A stretch of DNA of 58,617 nt from Acrocarpospora catenulata (lineage in GTDB: Bacteria; Actinomycetota; Actinomycetes; Streptosporangiales; Streptosporangiaceae), in the NCBI RefSeq assembly GCF_018476525.1, contig NZ_JAHCST010000056.1, positions 1-58,617 of the forward strand, in the 5' to 3' direction. A model generated the notes under the pieces. The model did no database searches. It worked only from the letters and a program-made list of their open reading frames with translations, and was not told the DNA's origin. Position numbers and translations under genes: made by a program. Positions 32,640-41,136 of this stretch are shown here, piece by piece. Position 1 is the stretch's first letter. Each line of letters begins with the position of its first letter.

Positions 32640-33923
32640 ATGCGTAGAAGTCTCGCGGCGACGGCGGCCTTACTGGCCTGCTCCGCGCTGTTCACGCTCC
32701 CCGCCGCCGCCAAACCGGTGGACCTCGGCCGCCAGACGTTGCCTCCCGGGGACGGGTGGGGCTCCCAGGGGTCCGGGACCACCGGTGGGTCGGGCGCGTC
32801 CTCGACGTACACCGTCACCACCCGGGCCCAGTTGGTGGCCGCGCTGGCCGCACCCAGCCCGAAGATCATCTATGTCAAGGGCGTCATCGACGGCAACACC
32901 GACGACACCAGCGCCAGGCTGACCTGCGACGCGTACGCCACCGGCGGGTACACCCTGGCCGGATACCTGACCGCGTACGACCCGGCCACCTGGGGCACCG
33001 CCGACCCGTCCGGCCCGATGGAGGAGGCCAGGGCCGCCTCCGCCGCCCGCCAGACCGCGCACATCAAACGCAAGGTCGGCTCCAACACCACCATCGTCGG
33101 CCTCGGCAAGGCCACCCTGCGCGGCTTCAACCTGCATGTGGACAAGGCCGACAACGTGATCATCCGCAACCTCACGTTCGAGGACGCCCACGACTGCTTC
33201 CCGCAGTGGGACCCGACCGACGGCGCCACCGGCAACTGGAACTCGCTCTACGACAACATCTCGGTGACCGGCTCCACCCACGTCTGGGTCGACCACAACA
33301 CCTTCACCGACGGCGCCAACCCGGACTCCGGCCAGCCCGTCTACTTCGGCCGCCCGTACCAGGTCCACGACGGCCAGCTCGACATCACCAACGGCGCCGA
33401 CTACGTGACGGTCTCCTGGAACACCTTCCGCGACCACGACAAGACCATGCTCATCGGCTCCACCAACAACCCCACCCAGGACCTGGGCAAACTCAAGGTC
33501 ACCGTGCACCACAACATGTTCGACACGACCCTCCAGCGCCTCCCCCGGGTCCGCTTCGGCCAGGTCCACGTCTACAACAACTACTACGAGATCCCCTCCG
33601 CCGAGGACTTCGTCTACGCCCTGGGCGTCGGCATCCAGTCCCAGATCTTCGCCGAGAACAACTTCTTCCGCCTCGGCCGCGCCGTCGACCCCGCCAACCT
33701 GCTCTACAACTGGGGCGGCACCGCGCTGACCACCCGCGGCGACGTCCTGCGCGTGGGCGGCTCGGTCACCCCCATCGACCTGGTCGCCACCTACAACGCC
33801 AAGCACGACCCCGACTTCCTGCCGGACGCGGGCTGGACCCCCACCCTGCACACCACCGTCGAACCGGCCGAAGACGTCCGCCGCTCCGTCTCCCGCCACG
33901 CCGGCGCCGGAAAAGCCGTCTGA
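32640..33923 (+). CDS. Secreted PL1 pectate lyase (no lectin domain)
   Basis: This 427-residue extracellular pectate lyase has a signal peptide at residues 1-24 (ALFTLPAAA-KP). The PL1 beta-helix shows VWVDHNTFTDG, YVTVSWNTFRDHDKTMLIGS and the catalytic-Arg region RLPRVRFGQVHVYNNYY. GSNTTIVGLGKATLRG and NVIIRNLTFEDAHDC form the Ca-binding side. It carries long inserted loops (TAYDPATWGTADPSGPM) and lacks the lectin of the lyase at 18969, so it belongs to another PL1 subfamily (probably PL1_6-like; not verified). It follows the galacturonate operon in the same direction. Confidence 0.92.
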   Translation: MRRSLAATAALLACSALFTLPAAAKPVDLGRQTLPPGDGWGSQGSGTTGGSGASSTYTVTTRAQLVAALAAPSPKIIYVKGVIDGNTDDTSARLTCDAYATGGYTLAGYLTAYDPATWGTADPSGPMEEARAASAARQTAHIKRKVGSNTTIVGLGKATLRGFNLHVDKADNVIIRNLTFEDAHDCFPQWDPTDGATGNWNSLYDNISVTGSTHVWVDHNTFTDGANPDSGQPVYFGRPYQVHDGQLDITNGADYVTVSWNTFRDHDKTMLIGSTNNPTQDLGKLKVTVHHNMFDTTLQRLPRVRFGQVHVYNNYYEIPSAEDFVYALGVGIQSQIFAENNFFRLGRAVDPANLLYNWGGTALTTRGDVLRVGGSVTPIDLVATYNAKHDPDFLPDAGWTPTLHTTVEPAEDVRRSVSRHAGAGKAV

Positions 33924-33943
33924 CCCGGTACGCCTCCCGCCAC

Positions 33944-33972
33944 GACGGCTCCCGGAAACCCCGGGAGCCGTC
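33944..33972 (+). terminator. Terminator hairpin after pectate lyase
   Basis: GACGGCTCCCGG at 33944-33955 pairs perfectly with 33961-33972 around a 5-base loop, just after the lyase stop. Confidence 0.85.
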
Positions 33973-34029
33973 CCTGACAGCTACTCGCACCGCGCGGATT
34001 CTCCTTGCCGAAACGGACAGAACCGAGTA

Positions 34030-34614
34030 CTAGTCGTCCGCGCGCTTCGTGCCCGGCGGGCCGGTGAGGACCGTCGGCACGTACTCGAGCAGTTGGAGTC
34101 TGTCGTCGAACGTCCGGCTCTCGACCAACTCGAGCGACACATCGGGGTAGCCGTCGTAGATTCGCTCACGGCCGGTGCTGCCGGTGATGACGGGGAAGAC
34201 GACGACGCGGAAGCGGTCGACGAGGCCGGCCGCGAGCAGCGTGCGGCAAAAGGAGAGACTGCCCAGTGTGCGCAGCGGGGTCGTGCCGTCCCGCTTCAGG
34301 GCGCGGACCGCGTCGACCGGGTCCCCGTCGACAAGCTTCGTGTTGGCCCACTCCAGCGGCTCCGCCAGTGTCGATGAGAAGACCACTTTGGGTGCTCTGG
34401 TCAGCTCCTCAACGCCGGGCTCAGCTGCGCCCGCCGCGAAACCCGCCATGAGGCGATAGGTGTTCGCCCCCATGAGGATGGTGTGGTCCCGCTCCGGCGA
34501 CTCGGCAAGCCACGAAAGGTACTCAGGCCCTTCAAGTCCCCAAAACCCCGGCCATCCCTCTGCTGATGCGTAACCGTCGAGCGAGATGATGAAGTCCACC
34601 AGGAGTTCTGGCAT
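34030..34614 (-). CDS. Dihydrofolate reductase-like (RibD C-terminal domain) protein
   Basis: This 194-residue NADPH-binding reductase is of the DHFR/RibD C-terminal superfamily. Visible features are the N-terminal LLVDFIISLDGYAS, the cofactor region DHTILMGANTYRLM, VVFSSTLAEPLEWANTK, and LRTLGSLSFCRTLLAAGLVDRFRVVVFPV. Many such proteins in actinobacteria have no known substrate, and nothing in the context links it to pectin or arabinose genes. AAAGGA sits 7 bases before the ATG at 34614. Confidence 0.87.
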   Translation of the reverse strand: MPELLVDFIISLDGYASAEGWPGFWGLEGPEYLSWLAESPERDHTILMGANTYRLMAGFAAGAAEPGVEELTRAPKVVFSSTLAEPLEWANTKLVDGDPVDAVRALKRDGTTPLRTLGSLSFCRTLLAAGLVDRFRVVVFPVITGSTGRERIYDGYPDVSLELVESRTFDDRLQLLEYVPTVLTGPPGTKRADD

Positions 34615-35028
34615 TGGTTGGTCCTTTCATGCTTCGTCCAGCGGGCCACGCCCAGACCAAAGGTAAGGACCAGCGAACCTCCAGATGAAGCGGGAACGGC
34701 TCGATTGGCCGAAATCCTGGGAATCCCGTCCGACAGCCACGCAAGCGCGACCTCCAGGGCATGCCAACCGATGCCGCAGAGACCGGAATCCCAAGATTTC
34801 AGCCATACCCGGGGGAAGGGCCTGTCGCCCGGCGCGGCCGCCGGAGCACGCTGACACTCCCATTCAGGGAGGAGCACATCGTGACCACCGTCGCGTTTCC
34901 CGAGTCCAGTCCGAGCGGGTGATCGAAGTGCCCACGGCCACGGCCGCCCAGTACCACGAGGCCCCGCTGTCCGCCGTCACCGCCTCACCCACCCCGCGCA
35001 TGCACATCACCAGAACGGAGACAGGGCA
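34615..35028. other. Gene-free stretch with inverted repeat and short ORFs
   Basis: About 410 bases separate the reductase and the DJ-1/PfpI gene, and I see no convincing gene here. A GGAGGAG followed by GTG at 34881 opens only a 13-codon frame, and an overlapping short frame runs to 35047. The main structure is the long inverted repeat at 34707-34804. The promoters of the two flanking divergent genes must lie here. Confidence 0.5.
34707..34804. repeat. Imperfect inverted repeat, about 24-base arms
   Basis: The left arm at 34707-34731 begins GGCCGAAATCCTGGGAATCC. The reverse complement of the right arm (34781-34804) begins GGCTGAAATCTTGGGATTCC, so 17 of 20 bases match. The spacer contains a smaller dyad (GGCAT then ATGCC). 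It could be a structured RNA, a small non-autonomous element or a terminator-like relic. Confidence 0.6.
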
Positions 35029-36402
35029 GTGTGGCGCCGAGTGCTGACGGTCGCGGTCGCGGTCTTCGCCGCCATTGCCACCCCCGTGGCCGGCGCGGCG
35101 GTCGCGATCCGCGACGCGGTAGCCCAGGTGTACCCCGCCCCAGGGCCTGGGGCACTGCCTTCGGGGTACCCCACCCGCGAGCCGCACCTGGACCCGAGCC
35201 GGCCCACGGTGGCGATCGTGCTGGGGGCCGAGGGCGGCAACGTCGCCGACGCCCTCGCCCCGTACGAGGTATTCGCACGCACCGGTCGGTTCAACGTGGT
35301 CACCGTGGCTCCCATCGCCGCGCCGGTGCCGCTGACGGGCGGGCTGGACATCGTACCTGACTTCACCTTCGGCACCCTGGCCAAACGTCTCCCCCACGCG
35401 CCGGAGGTGATCGTCGTACCACAGATCAACGGTGACACGACCGCGGTGGTGGCCTGGCTCACCCGGCAGCACCAGGCCGGGGCTCCGCTCATCATGAGCG
35501 TCTGTGTCGGCGCGGGCGTCCTGGCCGACACCGGCCTGCTCGCCCACCGTAGAGCCACCTCCCACTGGCTCGGGCTGATCGGGCTGCGACGCTCCCACCC
35601 CGAAGTCGACTGGGTGACCGGCGAGCGGTTCGTCGACGACGGCGACCTGATCACTACCGCCGGGGTCCTCTCCGGCATCGACGGATCACTGCGCGTCATC
35701 GAGCGAACCATCGGACCCCGGATGGCCAACGACGTCGCTGACCAGATCCACTGGAACGGATACCGGTCCGGGATGAGCACCGCCATCCCCGCGGCAGTAC
35801 CGCAGCCCGCAGACCTGGTCGGGCTCCTCAACGCCGGCTACCGCTGGGACCGCCCCACAATCGGAATCCTGCTCACCGACGGGGTTGGCGAGATCGAGCT
35901 GGCCGCTGCCTTCCGGCCCTACACCGAGCTGTCCTACCTCGCAACACTGCGGGCGGTCACCCACAACGGACGCCCCATCAAGTCGCGACACGGCTTGACC
36001 TTCGTGCCCCGCTCGGGCTGGGCCGCGGCCGGCCCAGGTGTCGACCGGCTGCTCGTGCCCGGCGCCCAAGCCGCCGCCACCAAGGCCGCCAACACCCTGC
36101 CCGGCGCCCACGACGTCACCTACCTGCACCGGGCACAAGGCGACGAGTTCCCCTTCGACGGCACGCTACGCGACATCGCCCGCTTCTACGACACCGCCAC
36201 CGCCACCTGGGTGGCCAAGACTCTGCAGTACCCGACACCACGGCTGGACCAGGCCACCAGCAGGTGGCCGTGGGCACCCACCGCCCGGATCACTCTCCTG
36301 GCCGCCGGCGGCGCCGGCCTCGCCCTGATCATCCAGGCTCTCCTCCGGCGCCGCAGAGCTACCGTCGCCACCCCGCCGATCCCCACCGGCTTCGTGAAGT
36401 GA
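35029..36402 (+). CDS. Membrane-tethered protein with two tandem DJ-1/PfpI domains
   Basis: This 457-residue protein has a hydrophobic N-terminal segment (residues 5-30) and a C-terminal membrane span near 418-438 (ITLLAAGGAGLALIIQAL) followed by a basic tail. Between them are two DJ-1/PfpI (class I glutamine amidotransferase-like) domains: about 58-235 and about 275-395. The first keeps the elbow Cys in SVCVGAGVLADTG, plus the TSHW motif. The second, starting TIGILLTDGVGEIELAAAF, has VPGAQAAAT where the Cys elbow should be, so it is probably inactive. It resembles the sensing half of GlxA-type regulators but has no DNA-binding domain. I chose the GTG at 35029 with GGAG upstream. The substrate is unknown. 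Confidence 0.8.
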   Translation: MWRRVLTVAVAVFAAIATPVAGAAVAIRDAVAQVYPAPGPGALPSGYPTREPHLDPSRPTVAIVLGAEGGNVADALAPYEVFARTGRFNVVTVAPIAAPVPLTGGLDIVPDFTFGTLAKRLPHAPEVIVVPQINGDTTAVVAWLTRQHQAGAPLIMSVCVGAGVLADTGLLAHRRATSHWLGLIGLRRSHPEVDWVTGERFVDDGDLITTAGVLSGIDGSLRVIERTIGPRMANDVADQIHWNGYRSGMSTAIPAAVPQPADLVGLLNAGYRWDRPTIGILLTDGVGEIELAAAFRPYTELSYLATLRAVTHNGRPIKSRHGLTFVPRSGWAAAGPGVDRLLVPGAQAAATKAANTLPGAHDVTYLHRAQGDEFPFDGTLRDIARFYDTATATWVAKTLQYPTPRLDQATSRWPWAPTARITLLAAGGAGLALIIQALLRRRRATVATPPIPTGFVK

Positions 36403-36609
36403 TGACCACGTTACTTCGTTGAAACTTTCACAGTCCCCATCGCCCCGCCCCGCTCGCTCCGGACGGAAACACCCAGGCCCGGAAGCGTGCGGGGCGCGAC
36501 TGCCCAGCGGGGAGTTCCGGCCGATCGTTGACGGTGCCGGATCCGTTGGATGTACTCCGCGACATCGCGGTCCTTCCGCACCTGACCCGGAAGAACCGAC
36601 GCCTGAAAA

Positions 36610-36623
36610 TGTTAGCGCTAACA
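36610..36623. promoter_or_regulatory. LacI operator (arabinose regulon), perfect palindrome
   Basis: TGTTAGCGCTAACA is a perfect 14-base palindrome, distal of two copies in front of the GH127 gene. The rest of the 346-base region 36403-36748 shows no gene. Confidence 0.85.
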
Positions 36624-36665
36624 GAAATTTGCATCAAAGGAGCACAGATAGGCCAAAACTGCGCT

Positions 36666-36679
36666 TGTTAGCGCTAACA
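36666..36679. promoter_or_regulatory. LacI operator (arabinose regulon), second perfect copy
   Basis: An identical TGTTAGCGCTAACA lies 56 bases centre to centre from the first and 70 bases before the GH127 start. Two copies on either side of the promoter would suit repression by looping. Confidence 0.85.
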
Positions 36680-36748
36680 CACTGACCCAGGCCGGTCCCT
36701 CGGACACGTGGGGAACCACCCGCCCTGCCCCCGACCGTGGAGAGTCCC

Positions 36749-39490
36749 ATGTCGTCATCATTCAGTCGCCGCCGACTGTTCCAGGCCGCCGGTATCACCG
36801 TGGCGGCCTCCGTCACCGGCCAGGTGGCCGGCGCCACCCAGGCCCGCGCCGAACTGGCCCCCGTCCGGGCCGACCTCGGCGTGTCCGCGTACCCGTTCGA
36901 GTTCGGGCAGGTACGCCTGACCGCCGGCCGCTGGCTGGACAACCAGAACCGTACGCAGTCGTACCTGCAGTTCGTCGACGTCAACCGGTTGCTCTACAAC
37001 TTCCGCGCCAATCACCGCCTGTCCACCAACGGCGCCGCGGCCACCGGGGGCTGGGACGCCCCGACCTTCCCCTTCCGCACCCACATGCAGGGACATTTCC
37101 TGACCGCGTGGGCCCAGGTGTGGGCGGTGACCGGCGACACCAACTGCCGGGACAAGGCCAACCTCATGGTCGCCGAGCTGGCCAAGTGCCAGGCCAACAA
37201 CGCCGCGGCCGGGTTCAACGCCGGTTACCTCTCGGGTTTCCCCGAATCCGACTTCACCGCCCTGGAAGCCCGCACGCTGAGCAACGGCAACGTGCCGTAC
37301 TACTGCATCCACAAGACGATGGCCGGCCTGCTCGACGTGTGGCGCATCATCGGCAGCACCCAGGCCCGTGACGTGCTCCTGGCACTGGCGGGCTGGGTCG
37401 ACTGGCGGACGGCCCGGCTCACCGCCACCCAGATGCAGAACATGCTGGGCACCGAGTTCGGCGGCATGAACGCCGTACTGACCGACCTGTACCAGCAGAC
37501 CGGTGACGCCCGCTGGCTGACCGCCGCCCAGCGGTTCGACCACGCCGCCGTGTTCAACCCCCTGGCGTCCAACCAGGACCAGCTCAACGGGCTGCACGCC
37601 AACACCCAGGTGCCCAAGTGGATCGGCGCCGCCCGCGAGTACAAGGCCACCGGCACCACCCGTTACCGGGACATCGCCACCAACGCCTGGAACCTCACCG
37701 TCAACGCGCACACCTACGTGATCGGCGGCAACAGCCAGGCCGAGCACTTCCGCGCGCCGAACGCCATCGCCGGGTACCTGAACACCGACGCCTGCGAGGC
37801 GTGCAACACCTACAACATGCTGAAGCTGACCCGGGAGCTGTGGCTGCTGGCCCCGACCCGGGTGGACTACGTCGACTTCTACGAGCGGGCGCTGCTCAAC
37901 CACCTGATCGGCCAGCAGAACCCCGCCGACGCGCACGGGCACGTCACCTACTTCACCCCGCTCAACCCCGGCGGACGCCGTGGCGTCGGCCCGGCCTGGG
38001 GCGGCGGCACCTGGAGCACCGACTACAACTCGTTCTGGTGCTGCCAGGGCACGGGTGTCGAGACCAACACCAAGCTGATGGACTCCATCTACTTCTTCAA
38101 CGGCACGACCCTGTTCGTGAACCTGTTCGCGCCGTCCACGCTGAACTGGTCCCAGCGCGGCATCACGGTCACCCAGACGACCTCCTTCCCGGTGAGCGAC
38201 ACCACGAGCCTGCAGGTCACCGGCAACGTGAGCGGGTCGTGGTCGATGCGTATCCGCATCCCGGCCTGGACGAGCGGCGCCACGGTCAGCGTCAACGGGG
38301 TCCAGCAGAGCATCGACACCACGCCGGGCGCGTACGCCGTGCTCACCCGCTCCTGGACCTCCGGCGACACGGTCACCGTGCGCCTGCCCATGCGCGTGGT
38401 GATGAAGAGCGCCAACGACAACCCCAACGTCCAGGCGGTCACGTACGGGCCGGTCGTGCTGTCGGGCAACTACGGCAACACCGCGCTGTCGGCGCTGCCG
38501 GCGCTGAACACCGCCTCGGTGACGCGGACCAGCAGCTCGGCGCTCACCTTCACCGCCACCGCCAACTCGGCCACCGTCAACCTGATCCCTTTCTACGACG
38601 CCCACGGCCACAACTACACCGTCTACTGGAACGCCGGCGGCGGGGGCGGCACCTCGGGAGAGGCGAGCTTCCGGCTGGTCAACGCGGCGAGCGGGCTGGC
38701 GCTCGGCATCCAGAACATGTCCACCGCGGACGGCGGCCTGGCGTTGCAGTGGACCGACAACGGCACCGCCGACCACGACTGGGTGCTGATCGTGGACGGC
38801 ACCGCCCTCCGGCTCCGGAACGTCAACAGCAACAAGGTGCTGGGCGTGGAGAACATGTCCACCGCCGACAACGCCCGGGTCCTGCAGTGGGCCGACAACG
38901 GGACCGCCGACCACCGGTGGACCGTCGTCGACGTCGGGGACGGCTCGCACAAGCTCCGCAACGTCAACAGCGGCAAGCTGCTGGGCATCCTCAACGGCTC
39001 GACCGCGAACGGGGCGCAGGCCGTACAGGATCCGGACAACGGCTCGGCGGACAACCAGTGGCGGTTCGTGCCGAACGGCGCGCGGCGCATCCAGAACCTG
39101 GCCAGCGGCCAGGTGCTGGGCGTGCAGAACATGTCCACCGCGGACGGCGGCCTGGTGCTCCAGTGGGGCGACACCGGCACCGCCGACCACCTGTGGACCG
39201 CGGTCGTCGACACCGGCGGCTACCTGCGGCTGCGCAACTCCAACAGCGGCAAGGTGCTCGGCGTGGAGAACGCGAGCACGGCCGCCGGCGCCCGGGTGGT
39301 CCAGTGGGCCGACAACGGCACCAACGACCACCGGTGGCGGCTGCAGTACGGCGCCAACGGCTACTTCCGCATCCAGTGCGCCAACGGCGGCCGGGTCCTC
39401 GGCGTCAGCGGCGGCTCCACGGCGCAGGGCGCCCAGATCGTGCTGGCCGACGACAACGGAGCCGGCGACCGGCTCTGGCGGTTCATCTGA
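36749..39490 (+). CDS. Secreted GH127 beta-L-arabinofuranosidase with double ricin-type lectin
   Basis: This 913-residue exported enzyme would remove beta-L-arabinofuranose from arabinan or arabinogalactan-protein glycans. A twin-arginine signal (SRRRLFQAAG) runs to a QARA-EL cleavage site. The GH127 (DUF1680) catalytic part spans about 45-630: NSQAEHFRAPN has the Glu acid/base, DACEACNTYNM supplies a zinc Glu and Cys, and SFWCCQGTGVE gives the adjacent Cys pair, one of which is the nucleophile in studied members. Residues about 640-913 are six lectin repeats forming two beta-trefoils. I chose the ATG at 36749 with GGAG 6 bases upstream. Two perfect LacI operators precede it. Confidence 0.9.
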   Translation: MSSSFSRRRLFQAAGITVAASVTGQVAGATQARAELAPVRADLGVSAYPFEFGQVRLTAGRWLDNQNRTQSYLQFVDVNRLLYNFRANHRLSTNGAAATGGWDAPTFPFRTHMQGHFLTAWAQVWAVTGDTNCRDKANLMVAELAKCQANNAAAGFNAGYLSGFPESDFTALEARTLSNGNVPYYCIHKTMAGLLDVWRIIGSTQARDVLLALAGWVDWRTARLTATQMQNMLGTEFGGMNAVLTDLYQQTGDARWLTAAQRFDHAAVFNPLASNQDQLNGLHANTQVPKWIGAAREYKATGTTRYRDIATNAWNLTVNAHTYVIGGNSQAEHFRAPNAIAGYLNTDACEACNTYNMLKLTRELWLLAPTRVDYVDFYERALLNHLIGQQNPADAHGHVTYFTPLNPGGRRGVGPAWGGGTWSTDYNSFWCCQGTGVETNTKLMDSIYFFNGTTLFVNLFAPSTLNWSQRGITVTQTTSFPVSDTTSLQVTGNVSGSWSMRIRIPAWTSGATVSVNGVQQSIDTTPGAYAVLTRSWTSGDTVTVRLPMRVVMKSANDNPNVQAVTYGPVVLSGNYGNTALSALPALNTASVTRTSSSALTFTATANSATVNLIPFYDAHGHNYTVYWNAGGGGGTSGEASFRLVNAASGLALGIQNMSTADGGLALQWTDNGTADHDWVLIVDGTALRLRNVNSNKVLGVENMSTADNARVLQWADNGTADHRWTVVDVGDGSHKLRNVNSGKLLGILNGSTANGAQAVQDPDNGSADNQWRFVPNGARRIQNLASGQVLGVQNMSTADGGLVLQWGDTGTADHLWTAVVDTGGYLRLRNSNSGKVLGVENASTAAGARVVQWADNGTNDHRWRLQYGANGYFRIQCANGGRVLGVSGGSTAQGAQIVLADDNGAGDRLWRFI
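38669..39487 (+). repeat. Six tandem ricin-lectin repeats inside the GH127 gene
   Basis: The units are about 135 bases each, encoding patterns such as SNKVLGVENMSTAD then NGTADHRW. The second, fourth and fifth units are especially alike at DNA level. They build two three-fold trefoils. The downstream GH62 gene has three diverged copies of the same unit. Confidence 0.85.
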
Positions 39491-39512
39491 CGGCCCGACG
39501 AACGTCCCGATG

Positions 39513-39538
39513 ACCGGCCGGGCGCGTGCCCGGCCGGT
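39513..39538 (+). terminator. Hairpin between GH127 and GH62 genes
   Basis: ACCGGCCGGGC at 39513-39523 pairs perfectly with 39528-39538 around GCGT. It is placed to end or attenuate the GH127 transcript before GH62. Confidence 0.8.
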
Positions 39539-39563
39539 TCCAACCCCCTAAGGGAGAAATGTG

Positions 39564-41069
39564 ATGCCCATGTTCGGCAAGGTCCCCCGACGACGTGGCC
39601 TGCGTCCGCTGATCGCCGCGGCCGTGGCGGCGATCCTCACCGCCACCACGCTCACCGTCGCCACATCCGCGGCCAATGCCGCGACCGTGGACACCAACGC
39701 CTGGTACGTCCTGGTCAACCGCAACAGCGGCAAGGCCCTGGACGTCTACAACCTCTCCACCGCCGACGGCGGCCGGATCACCCAGTGGACCAGGAACAAC
39801 CAGAACAACCAGCAGTGGCAGTTCGTCGACTCCGGCGGCGGCTACTACCGGATCAAGTCCCGCCACTCCGGCAAGGTCCTGGACGTCTACAACTTCTCCA
39901 CCGCCGACGGCGGCACCATCGTGCAGTGGGCCGACAACAACACCAACAACCAGCAGTGGCGGCTGGCCGACTCCGCGGGCGGCTACGTCCGCTTCATCAG
40001 CCGCCACAGCGGCAAGGCGCTGGAGGTCCAGGGCGCTTCCACCGCCGACGGCGGCAACATCGTCCAGTACAGCGACTGGGGCGGCAACAACCAGCAGTGG
40101 CAGCTCGTCCAGGTCGGCGGCACCAACCCCACGCCGACCCCGACTCCGACGCCGACCGGCACGTGCAACCTTCCATCGACGTACCGCTGGACCTCGACGG
40201 GCTCGCTGGCGAACCCAAAGTCGGGGTGGGTCTCGCTGAAGGACTTCACCGTCGCCCCCTACAACGGCAGGCATCTCGTCTACGCGACGACGCACGACAA
40301 CGGATCGAGCTGGGGCTCGATGAACTTCGGCCTCTTCACGAACTGGTCCGAGATGGCCTCGGCCAGCCAGAACACGATGTCTTCCTCCACCGTCGCGCCC
40401 ACGCTCTTCTACTTCGCCCCGAAGAACATCTGGGTGCTCGCCTACCAGTGGGGTGGGACCGCCTTCTCCTACCGGACGTCGAGCGACCCCACCAACGCCA
40501 ATGGCTGGTCATCGCAGCAGGTGCTCTTCTCCGGAAGCATCTCCGGTTCCGGGACGGGACCCATCGACCAGACGCTTATCGGTGACAGCACGAACATGTA
40601 TCTGTTCTTCGCCGGGGACAACGGCAAGATCTACCGGGCCAGTATGCCCATCGGGAACTTCCCGGGCAGCTTCGGCAGCACATCGACAGTGATCATGAGC
40701 GACACGACGAACAACCTGTTCGAAGCGGTTCAGGTCTACAAGCTCCAGGGCCAGAACCTCTACCTCATGATCGTCGAGGCGATCGGCTCGCAGGGCCGCT
40801 ACTTCCGCTCGTTCACGTCCACCAGCCTGAGCGGTTCGTGGACACCGCAGGCCGCGACCGAGAGCAACCCCTTCGCCGGCAAGGCCAACAGCGGCGCCAC
40901 CTGGACCAACGACATCAGCCACGGCGAGCTGATCCGCACCAGCGCCGATCAGACCTTCACCGTCAATCCCTGCAATCTGCAGTTGCTCTACCAGGGACGT
41001 AGCCCCAGCTCCGGCGGTGACTACGGCCTCCTGCCCTACCGGCCAGGGCTGCTGACACTGCAGCGCTGA
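39564..41069 (+). CDS. Secreted GH62 alpha-L-arabinofuranosidase with N-terminal ricin-type lectin
   Basis: This 501-residue extracellular enzyme cuts alpha-linked arabinose side chains from arabinoxylan or arabinan. Its signal has a twin Arg-rich start ([10 protein letters not shown]) and ends ANA-AT. Three lectin repeats (about 47-187, each with NNQQW) form one trefoil, then a Pro-Thr linker leads to the GH62 five-bladed propeller. Catalytic candidates are the Asp of [10 protein letters not shown], the Asp of [11 protein letters not shown] and the Glu of [17 protein letters not shown] lies 7 bases before the ATG; a GTG one codon earlier is possible. The catalytic part looks somewhat less GC-rich at third positions than the lectin part, which may reflect domain shuffling. 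Confidence 0.92.
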   Translation: MPMFGKVPRRRGLRPLIAAAVAAILTATTLTVATSAANAATVDTNAWYVLVNRNSGKALDVYNLSTADGGRITQWTRNNQNNQQWQFVDSGGGYYRIKSRHSGKVLDVYNFSTADGGTIVQWADNNTNNQQWRLADSAGGYVRFISRHSGKALEVQGASTADGGNIVQYSDWGGNNQQWQLVQVGGTNPTPTPTPTPTGTCNLPSTYRWTSTGSLANPKSGWVSLKDFTVAPYNGRHLVYATTHDNGSSWGSMNFGLFTNWSEMASASQNTMSSSTVAPTLFYFAPKNIWVLAYQWGGTAFSYRTSSDPTNANGWSSQQVLFSGSISGSGTGPIDQTLIGDSTNMYLFFAGDNGKIYRASMPIGNFPGSFGSTSTVIMSDTTNNLFEAVQVYKLQGQNLYLMIVEAIGSQGRYFRSFTSTSLSGSWTPQAATESNPFAGKANSGATWTNDISHGELIRTSADQTFTVNPCNLQLLYQGRSPSSGGDYGLLPYRPGLLTLQR

Positions 41070-41086
41070 CGACCCTCCCCGAAAGA

Positions 41087-41122
41087 CCGACAGCCTGGCC
41101 GTGTACGCGGCCAGGCTGTCGG
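41087..41122. terminator. Bidirectional terminator between GH62 and transporter operon
   Basis: CCGACAGCCTGGCCG at 41087-41101 pairs perfectly over 15 bases with 41108-41122. It separates the convergent GH62 and CUT2 permease genes. Confidence 0.88.
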
Positions 41123-41136
41123 CTTCTCCCCGCCGC

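Noticed and set aside
34881-35047. Short ORFs following GGAGGAG upstream of the DJ-1/PfpI gene
   Set aside because: The first has only 13 codons and the second has no family resemblance. They may be leader peptides but nothing beyond the ribosome site supports them.
36758-39331. An 857-codon minus-strand frame opposite GH127
   Set aside because: It mirrors the real GH127 gene; the translated product is rich in Val, Gly and His with no recognisable domain.
39618-41069. Possible separate lectin gene preceding GH62
   Set aside because: The lectin repeats, Pro-Thr linker and GH62 domain are in one uninterrupted frame with one signal peptide.
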